Below the pieces are notes generated by a model. That model was not told where the DNA came from. It did not search any database and was given only the letters and a program-made list of their open reading frames with translations. The position numbers and the translations under genes are program-made. DNA of 64,000 bases from Rosa chinensis (lineage: Eukaryota; Streptophyta; Magnoliopsida; Rosales; Rosaceae). Position 1 is the first letter of the stretch. Every line of letters starts with the position of its first letter. The stretch is taken from assembly GCF_002994745.2 (NCBI RefSeq), contig NC_037091.1, positions 3,775,501 through 3,839,500 of the forward strand, written 5' to 3'. Of this stretch, positions 56,783 to 64,000 are shown in pieces.

Positions 56783-58050
56783 GTGTCAGCCATTGGTAAC
56801 TTCAGTAAGATTAGACAGTTTCACAGATCGTCCAAAGTCAACGACACGTTGCAAATTGAAGCTGTGAGAGGTAGCGAGCAGCACAATCAAAATAGAGGTT
56901 CGTATTGTCACTTTGTTAAAGATTTGAGATCAAGTTTCAGCTGATGGGTTTCCCTCTAGATCTAGAAAGGCTATTATTTACAAGTGTAATACATCAAGTG
57001 TATTACATCATTCCTGACTGGCAATTCTTTTTCAAATGCAGTTACAATTGTTGTGGTAGAAATTCCAGAAGGTTAATCTGCTAGGAGCTCTGCTAGCACA
57101 GTGGTCGACAACGAAAGTGAAATTTCGGCTGGGATAACTTTGGAGGGTGAAGAGTTATAGTATTCTCAATGTTGAGGCCTTCGATTCGCAGAAGAAACGT
57201 AGTGAGGTTTTGATTAATAGGCAGGCGGATAATACAGTCCAAGTACATTTTAAAAGGAGCTGCAGAGATGATACTAGCAATGTGTACAAGTTACTACGAT
57301 GCCTCTGGAATTGTTAAGGATATGGATTACAATGAAAAAATGAACTTTGAGCAGATTAGTCAAGGTATGACAGCAAGCAGCCTCAGATGCATCGCATTCG
57401 CACATAAAGAAGTTCCAGAAGAGGAGGAAGTTGAGGTAGACCAGAAAGTTGTGCTAAAGGAAGATGGCTTGACCCTATTGGGACTTGTAGGTCTTAAAGT
57501 TCATGTTGGTCAGGAGTGAAGAAAGCAGGTGAAGACTGTCAATATGCAGCTCTGAACATCAGAATGATCACTGGTGGAATTGTTGTCACTTCAAAAGCCC
57601 TAGCCACATAATGTGGAATACTTGAACCTGGTCAAGATATGTTCAGTGGAACAGTGATAGAAGATGTTGAATTTAGCAACTACACTCCACAAGAGAAAAT
57701 GGAGAAGGTTGAGAAAATATGTGTAATTGCAAGGTCTTCTGCTTTGATTAGCTTCTGATGGTCGATGCTTGAAGCAAAAAGGTCATGTAGTTGCAGTGAC
57801 TGGTGATGGGACCAATAATGCACCGGCATTGAAAGAAGCTGATATAGTCCTTTCTAGGGGAATTCAAGGCACAGAAGTTGCTAGAGAGAGCTCAGACATT
57901 GTGATCATGGATGACAAGTTTGCTTCTGTTGCCACAGTTTTGAGATGGAGAAGATGTGTTTACAATCAGATCTAGAAGTTCATCCAATTCCAGTTCAATG
58001 TAAATGTTGCTGTTGTTGTGATCGACTCTGTTGCAGTCATGACTCATGAG
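56783..58050 (+). pseudogene. ACA-type Ca2+-ATPase pseudogene
   Basis: Pieces follow the order of the intact proteins. SAIGNFSKIRQF...NDTLQIEAVRG corresponds to residues ~207-235. A deletion then leads to VTIVVVEIPEG (TM4, ~404). Next comes HVEAFDSQKKRS, followed by an open stretch 57268-57519 (MILAMCTSYYDASGIVKDMD, ..., TLLGLVGLK). Frameshifts intervene around 57520-57760, then 57769-57975 follows (KQKGHVVAVTGDGTNNAPAL; the invariant D of TGDGTND is N). The phosphorylation site DKTGT and both transmembrane ends are gone. Opposite strand to the intact gene 0.7 kb away. Non-functional. Confidence 0.9.
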
Positions 58051-58751
58051 GTACATTGCTCAATCTTTATATGACGATTAATACATGTTTGACAGTAAAA
58101 GCTAGCATTTTGTTTTCTTTTTATCATACCCATGGTCACAAAATTTATGAAAATGGGTACTTATAGTATATGAAAGTATAGACCATTATAGATCAAAATA
58201 TAGGAAATACTAAATGTATAGACCATTATAGATCACATTACAATTTATTTTTTGATTAACTGGAGGTCCCGGACACCAGAAACAAAAGACTGCACCAGCT
58301 TAGCTCATTAAGCCTTCACAAAGGAATTTTGTTCTAGACACATCATATAAGTGATGAAGGGGAATAGGAACAATTAGAGGGAGGAAGGGAGTCAAGGAAT
58401 GAACGTAGATTCTGTGAGAAATATCCAAATTATCAAAAAAGGCTTTACAAAATCTTTCAGTTCTGCAGATGAAGCTTATAGAAAGAAAGATGTCAAAATC
58501 ATGTTGTTCACTGTCCTTTGTCATCGAAAAAAATGTTATTTCTGTTCTTGGGAAAAAAAATAGTGTATATTACATCATCAATTGAGGGAGGGAAGTAAAA
58601 ATATAAAATGACAGTTGAACATAGATAAAGTTCAAATTACATTATATCTTATATACGGTATATCATAAATTTAAAATTTCAAACTACAGTATTTAAGCAA
58701 AAAAAAATTTACTACAGATTTACTAATGGATCCAGCCTGGAGATTCAAAGT
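58051..58751. other. Spacer between ATPase pseudogene and intact ATPase
   Basis: AT-rich. It includes the shared 3' flank 'gagattcaaagttcaaatg' (58740-58760), also present at the 10.6-kb relic. No gene. Confidence 0.4.
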
Positions 58752-61700
58752 TCAAATGTTGCTCTTATAATTCTTCATCTTTAGATAAATGAGAAAGGAT
58801 TTCTCTGGAACAGGTATTGACTTGAACACCCAACCAATTGGCCAAGAGATGACTGCAATGCCAATGCATATACCCCATTGTCCCCAGTTCAATCTCTCTG
58901 TATCTGCAAATTTCTTAAGAAACTCCACCATCACCACTTGGAGAATAATTGTTGCTGCAATGATTCCCATAAATAACTTGTTGGTGTGTATTCCCTTGAA
59001 GACATTCTTCTTCTCTAGCTTCCTCGCATTGAACTCATTGAAAACCTGGCAAAGCACAAAAGTGTTGAAGATCAATGTGTCCTTTACCTTATCAGTGACA
59101 CCAAAGATTGCTTTGCCCCTGAATTGCAGGATCAAGAGGACTGTTATCTGGTACAATGCTTGAGGCAAGAGGTTCCTCCACATGACGTTTGTGATGAGAG
59201 GCGCTGTCCTTCCCACTGGTGGCTTCTCCATGAGTTCTTTTGTGGGCTTTTCTGTGGCAAGAGCAAGAGCTCCAAGTGTGTCCATGATCAAGTTCACCCA
59301 CAATAACTGAACTGCTGTTAATGGGACTTGACCTGCTGAAACTGCAGCTACAAAGTTGATAACAAGAGCTGCAACATTGACAGTGAGCTGGAATTGGATG
59401 AACTTCTGGATATTATTGTACACACATCTTCCCCACATCAAAACTGTAGCAACTGAAGCAAAGTTATCATCCATGATCACAATATCCGAGCTCTCTTTAG
59501 CAACTTCTGTGCCTTGAATCCCCATAGAAAGTCCTATATCAGCTTCTTTCAATGCTGGTGCATCATTGGTTCCATCACCTGTCACTGCAACTACATGACC
59601 TTTCTGCTTCAAGCATTGTACCATCAGAAGCTTATCAAAAGGAGAAGACCTCGCCATTACACATATTGCCTCAACCTTCTCCATTCTCTGTTCTGGAGTG
59701 TAGTTGCGAAATTCGACACCTTCTATGACTGCTCCGAGCATGTCCTGACCAGGCCTGAGTATCCCACACTCAGTAGCTATGGCTTTTGCAGTGAAAACAT
59801 TATCGCCAGTGATCATTTTGATGTTCACACCTGCATATTGACAGTCTTCAACTGCTTTCTTCACTCCTGGACGACATGGATCTTTAAGACCTACAAGTCC
59901 CAATAGGGTCAAACCATCTTCCCTCAGCGCAACTTTCTGGTCTCCTTCAACTTGCTCCTCTGCTGCAACTTCTTTATGTGCGAATGCGATGCATCTGAGG
60001 CTGCTGGCTGCCATACCTTGAATAATCTGCTCAAAGTTCATTTTTTCATTGTAATCCATATCCTTAACAACTCCAGAGGCATCATAGTAACTTGTACACA
60101 TTGCTAGTATCATCTCTGCAGCTCCTTTATAATGTACTTGGACTGTATTATCTGCCTTCCTCTTAATTAAAACCCCACTACGTTTCTTCTGTGAATTGAA
60201 AGCCTCAACATGGAGAATGCTACAACTCTTTACCACATTCTCCATATCCATCTTTGTATCATGAACCGCCCATGATAGAATAGCCTTTTCGGTTGGACTG
60301 CCAGAGACCTCAATTTTTGAATCCAAGCTAGGCCTGTACACACTACCAGTTGTATTGAGAGCAACCCCTTCTTGAATAAAGTCGAGAACACAAGGAGAAA
60401 TAGATGAATAAGCTTCTTTTTCCACAGATTCTTTCCCCAACCAAAACTTAGTCACCTTCATCTGGTTCATGGTCAGAGTACCTGTTTTGTCTGTACAAAT
60501 TGTTGTAGCAGACCCCATGGTCTCACAAGCAGAGAGCTTCCGTACCATTGCATTATCAGCCATCATTCTCTTCATGGAATAAGCAAGAGTGAGAGTCACA
60601 GCCAATGGCAGACCTTCTGGAATTGCTACTACAACAATTGTAACCGCAGCTGCTACAATTCCAATGATAGCATTTATTATGTCATCTACTTTTGTCTTGC
60701 TGCCATTGAACATTTTGCTTCCATTCTCATCCACGGTATTCCCTGTGAAGTATCGAACCAACATGACTGAAAGAACTAAGAAAGCAACTGCCAAACCAAC
60801 TTTACCTATAGATGAAGTTAGCTTGTCTAGACGTGCTTGTAGAGGCGTCTTTTCACTCGTGTCCTGGCTGATTTTGCTCATCATTTCACCCCAATTTGTG
60901 TTCATCCCAACAGATGTGACAAGCATCCGACCATAACCATCAGCAATTTTAGTTCCAGAAAGTAAGAATGGATTCTGAGTAATGCTAATTTCAACATGGT
61001 CACTCTCCCCTGTCATACTTGATTCATCTACTGATAAAGAATGGCCATCCTGAAGCAATCCATCAGCTGGAACTTGATCTCCAATCTTCAAACAAATGAC
61101 ATCACCAACCACAATATCAAATATCGAAATCTGTTGGCGCCTTCCCTTTCTCACAGCCTCAATCTGGAGATTATTACTGACTTTTGACAATTTGTCAAAC
61201 TGTATGCTCTGTCTATAGTTGCTTATGGCCGAAACAGAAATAACTAGAATTATTGCAAGACATATGCTTCCACCGTCGATCCAACCTTCTTTTAAACCAT
61301 GCTCTTTGATTCCAAAACCAAGAGAAAGCGCAGCACATCCCAAGAGGATTAAGATTGTGAGGTCTTTGAAGGCTTCCCAAACAAAATGGAAGAAGCCTTT
61401 CTTTGGTGGTCTCTTGTATGTGTTGGAACCAAACGCTTCAATTCTCTTGAGAATGTCTTCAGCATCTTCGCCATGAATTCCATGCTCTACATCAGTTTCG
61501 AGTGCTTTTGCTACACCTTGAGCCCCTCCCAACTCATGGAGCTGGTTTAGATCTTTTGCCTTCACAAGCTCAGTGAGTCTTGTCTGGTCTATTCTGAAGC
61601 CATTAGCGTCTGGCACCGAAACCGAATCATCAACACTAATGGTAGTGTGAGAGGGAGAGCGAGATAGTAATTTGGTGTTGATGTTGATGTCTTTTAGCAC

Positions 61701-61853
61701 AGGAGGTTTGAGGAAGGCTCTAGAGCAGTAGATGGCCACAAAGGCAGAATGCCACTTTCTCTTCTGCACGTTAAGACTTTTGTTTCGAACATCTAGGATC
61801 AACTCTATGCTCCACACTTTTGCATGCAAGTTACTAGCAGAAGTACTAGACAT
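58752..61853 (-). CDS. ACA12-like: Plasma-membrane-type autoinhibited Ca2+-ATPase (P2B), second copy
   Basis: 1033 residues from ATG 61853, intronless, clearly a paralog of the 34478 gene; conserved blocks are near identical and the N-terminal ~90 and C-terminal ~15 residues are most diverged. Motifs: basic-Trp calmodulin-binding-like QKRKWHSAFVAIYCSRAF (from residue 30); TGES 281; PEGLP 412; DKTGTLT with D455; KGAAE 576; ITGDN 681; TGDGTNDAPAL 758; NLIMDTLGALALATE ~855. About ten hydrophobic segments in the P2B arrangement, all catalytic residues present. The C-terminus is short (…YLKMKNYKSNI), as expected when regulation lies at the N-terminus. Expected role: Ca2+ efflux that shapes cytosolic Ca2+ signals. 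It lies in the same orientation as the first copy, 21 kb away, with a reverse-strand pseudogene just downstream. Confidence 0.95.
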   Translation of the reverse strand: MSSTSASNLHAKVWSIELILDVRNKSLNVQKRKWHSAFVAIYCSRAFLKPPVLKDININTKLLSRSPSHTTISVDDSVSVPDANGFRIDQTRLTELVKAKDLNQLHELGGAQGVAKALETDVEHGIHGEDAEDILKRIEAFGSNTYKRPPKKGFFHFVWEAFKDLTILILLGCAALSLGFGIKEHGLKEGWIDGGSICLAIILVISVSAISNYRQSIQFDKLSKVSNNLQIEAVRKGRRQQISIFDIVVGDVICLKIGDQVPADGLLQDGHSLSVDESSMTGESDHVEISITQNPFLLSGTKIADGYGRMLVTSVGMNTNWGEMMSKISQDTSEKTPLQARLDKLTSSIGKVGLAVAFLVLSVMLVRYFTGNTVDENGSKMFNGSKTKVDDIINAIIGIVAAAVTIVVVAIPEGLPLAVTLTLAYSMKRMMADNAMVRKLSACETMGSATTICTDKTGTLTMNQMKVTKFWLGKESVEKEAYSSISPCVLDFIQEGVALNTTGSVYRPSLDSKIEVSGSPTEKAILSWAVHDTKMDMENVVKSCSILHVEAFNSQKKRSGVLIKRKADNTVQVHYKGAAEMILAMCTSYYDASGVVKDMDYNEKMNFEQIIQGMAASSLRCIAFAHKEVAAEEQVEGDQKVALREDGLTLLGLVGLKDPCRPGVKKAVEDCQYAGVNIKMITGDNVFTAKAIATECGILRPGQDMLGAVIEGVEFRNYTPEQRMEKVEAICVMARSSPFDKLLMVQCLKQKGHVVAVTGDGTNDAPALKEADIGLSMGIQGTEVAKESSDIVIMDDNFASVATVLMWGRCVYNNIQKFIQFQLTVNVAALVINFVAAVSAGQVPLTAVQLLWVNLIMDTLGALALATEKPTKELMEKPPVGRTAPLITNVMWRNLLPQALYQITVLLILQFRGKAIFGVTDKVKDTLIFNTFVLCQVFNEFNARKLEKKNVFKGIHTNKLFMGIIAATIILQVVMVEFLKKFADTERLNWGQWGICIGIAVISWPIGWVFKSIPVPEKSFLIYLKMKNYKSNI

Positions 61854-61945
61854 GGTTTCGAACTTTCGAAGCCTGGAAGTATTAGAATTATATTATGTGG
61901 GAAAAGCTAGCTGTGAAAGAAAAGGATGTGTAGGCCAGGGAACTG

Positions 61946-61954
61946 TTTTATATT
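61946..61954 (-). promoter_or_regulatory. Candidate TATA box of second Ca2+-ATPase gene
   Basis: The minus strand reads caatataaaac about 95 bases before the ATG, suggesting a leader of about 60 bases. A second TATA-like 'gttataaaaag' lies at about 62086-62095 and is an alternative. Confidence 0.4.
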
Positions 61955-62179
61955 GTCTCAGATAATCGAAATTTGAATCTGTTTAGGGTTCGACAACAGA
62001 AAATCAAGATAAAGGGTGCGAAAATTGCTCTCTAGGATGGTTTTAAGATCAGAGTGAGTTACCAGCGACCAGAATGTTGGCTTTTTATAACAGAAGCGTA
62101 TGAAAATCTGCAGTGTAAATTTCCGAGAAACGACGGGAAGTAAAAACTTGCGCCCCAAGTAAATACTTACCAAAAGAGC

Positions 62180-62882
62180 TTTGACACGTGGGGTTCCTCA
62201 CTTTGTTCTATTTAATTCTTAACTGTTTGTTAAATCTTTCCGTCAGTTTTCCTCTTTTACCCTCATCTCTTTCATTCTTTCTCCCCTCTCTGAAGGCTTT
62301 CTCTGTTTCTTCTCTTTCTTTGTAGTTTGTACTCGGAGAATTCCAACAATTCCACAAAAAATCACAGCTTGAATCTTTTTGAGCAAAGATAAATAAGATA
62401 GAGAAATCAGAGAAATGATGATTTTAGCGATGATGGGTTACGTCGGCGGGAAGGGTTGGATCGGAGATTTAGATCTAGATAGGCTGCGGTGGTTGTCGCG
62501 GTGGCGCCGGAATGTCTGGATGACCGGAGGGAGACTTCGTATGACCCTTACTTTTTATTGGGTCTGTGTACAAGAAGAGAGTAATTAAAGAGAAAAAGAA
62601 AATCAGATTCAATCTTGATTCTTTGTTTGTTTGTTGGGCTTCGATATAGAGGTAATGGGTATGAATTATTGCATGTTTTCTTTTTCTTTCTTGTTTTGAT
62701 GATGACTGCAAATTTGATTTTCGTAACTGGGAACGGAATAATACTGATAGAATCATAGACCTGATGATTGATCGTGGGAAGAGAGAAAGACCGAGAAGGG
62801 GGTAAAAATGGACAAATGAAACAAATATTTAATATTTCATAAGAAATTAAATAAAAGAAAATGAGAAACCACGTGTCAAATG
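62180..62882. mobile_element. TIR element with G-box-bearing ends
   Basis: tttgacacgtggggttcctc, ...ctatttaattctta at the left is inverted at 62838-62882 (...aagaaattaaataaaag, ...gagaaaccacgtgtcaaa). The arms are about 45 bp, imperfect. The interior is C/T-rich and non-coding. The left end lies about 330 bases upstream of the second ATPase ATG. Confidence 0.6.
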
Positions 62883-62970
62883 AGGAACTGAGTTTGAGAA
62901 TTCTCAGACTCAAGTGCTTGTGCATGTAGCACTCCCCATCAAAAAACCAAAAAAAAAAATATGTAAACAT

Positions 62971-63142
62971 GGAAATTATTCTATGCACCGACGGTGTAAG
63001 TGACCTAACTCTTATAAAATAATCTCAACCCTTGATATTTATTATTAACTTTATTTTTAATAAATAAAAAGTGTATTTAATGCAATCTAACTATTCATTT
63101 ATGTTGGTGCAAGTGCACGGCGGTGCTCTGAATAATCTCTCA
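62971..63142. mobile_element. Small TIR MITE (~170 bp)
   Basis: 'attattctatgcaccgacgg' at the left and the inverted 'cggcggtgctctgaataat' at the right, with an A/T-rich middle. Imperfect TIRs of about 22 bp. No coding. Confidence 0.5.
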
Positions 63143-64000
63143 TGTAAACAAGCTTTTAAGAATCCCTAAAAGGATGGGGAACCAACCCTAAAAGGTGTAA
63201 AGCTATAAAGCTAATTTATTCGTGTCACCTTTCGTATCTTAATATTCAAGCATGCACACATAATTTCAACTAGAAAAGCTAGAATAGATAATTAAAGGTT
63301 TTTAAACCTTCGTTTGGTTTGCGAAATTAAAGTATTGAGAAATAAAACTCGATTCTTTATTGTATTTGGGATTAAAAAAAAAACAAAACAGTTTCGTGAT
63401 AGACATAAATATAAGGAGAAGAGTCCAGTAATTCTTTCATGCACTCCTCAAAGGATTCATCTTACTCTCTATTTCCTTACATTTATTACTCAGTTTTTCC
63501 ATCATTAATTAATACTTCTTAACAACTTTATGACGACTTACCTATTATTATTAAACTTTGAAGTGAAAAATTCATGAGAAAAAGATAACTTTACATTCCA
63601 CAGTACTAAATGGGGCCCAAGTTTGATGAGTAAAGTATGGTGACCTCATGACTTGAGATGTATGACTGACGTAGGTTTGGAGCTCCCAGATTCCAATCGG
63701 AGGGACGTGGTCACTGGTTTTTGACTCTGACAATCAACGTTGACTTCCACACTGGAACTCTTGCACAACTTATCTGTGGGTTCGCATCTATTGCAAAGAG
63801 AGAGACTTGTAACTAAGACTAATGGCCATCGTAATTTCCTTCAATCCTTCACAATAGCGATGGGGGGGAGAAGGAAATTAAAACCATGACGAATCAAGCA
63901 CGTAGAGTCCACAATCCATAGAATCATGAAGTCAGTTTTGTTTGGGCAGATTCCTAGCTAGTCCTCAGAGAAACTATATTGCAAGTATACGATCAATGGG
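63143..64000. other. No supported gene
   Basis: AT-rich intergenic sequence. The open frame at 63314-63508 has no recognisable domain. Confidence 0.35.

Overview
This is nuclear DNA of a flowering plant. It is AT-rich and intron-aware, with plant-type Ca2+-ATPases and dense LTR retrotransposons, Mutator-like elements (MULEs), hAT elements, Tourist-like MITEs, a LINE and a SINE. Family flavour (WUSCHEL, PAD4, Di19, ACA12/13 homologs and the repeat types) suggests a woody or rosaceous eudicot. That placement is inference; no species is claimed.

Only three loci look like functional protein genes. Two are full-length, intronless, plasma-membrane-type autoinhibited Ca2+-ATPases of the ACA12/ACA13 group (34478-37582 and 58752-61853, both minus strand, 1034 and 1033 aa). 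The third is a minus-strand multi-exon gene at 1078-2828 for a beta-propeller/kelch-like protein whose 5' exon is not resolved. Five more pieces of the same Ca2+-ATPase family lie at 3.7, 10.7, 32.8, 33.8 and 56.8-58.0 kb, so the window is a birth-and-death cluster: two survivors and five decaying relatives.

Layout. 0-11.5 kb: a terminal-inverted-repeat (TIR) element, the kelch-like gene, an ACA N-terminal fragment, MITEs, a LINE ORF1 remnant with poly(A), a MULE, a 104-bp tandem repeat and an ACA C-terminal fragment. 11.57-28.16 kb: a stack of nested transposons whose boundaries can be read from target-site duplications (TSDs). A small TIR element holds an LTR (TSD cttat), which holds an 11.6-kb non-autonomous LTR retrotransposon (TSD gtccc). 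The same TIR element also holds a truncated LTR split by a hAT element (TSD gtttgaac), which holds a solo LTR (TSD aatag). 28.3-33.9 kb: another solo LTR, TIR elements, a hAT MITE and small ACA fragments. 34.5-37.6 kb: first intact ATPase. 38-47 kb: foldback elements, a solo LTR inside a TIR element, a frameshifted RING-H2 fragment and two gene-fragment-carrying MULEs. 47.4-52.4 kb: a nearly identical tandem duplication of about 2.5 kb. 52.5-55.2 kb: a PAD4-like fragment and a third gene-carrying MULE. 56.8-61.9 kb: ATPase pseudogene and the second intact ATPase.

The most striking observation is captured host genes inside transposons. The 11.6-kb LTR element carries, in antisense, a WUSCHEL homeobox gene copy (leader, homeodomain, WUS box and EAR-like tail) broken only by TAG codons. 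Three separate MULEs with 9-10-bp TSDs carry pieces of an ATG18/WIPI autophagy gene, a Di19 zinc-finger gene, and unidentified exons. All calls come from reading the sequence; no database search was run.
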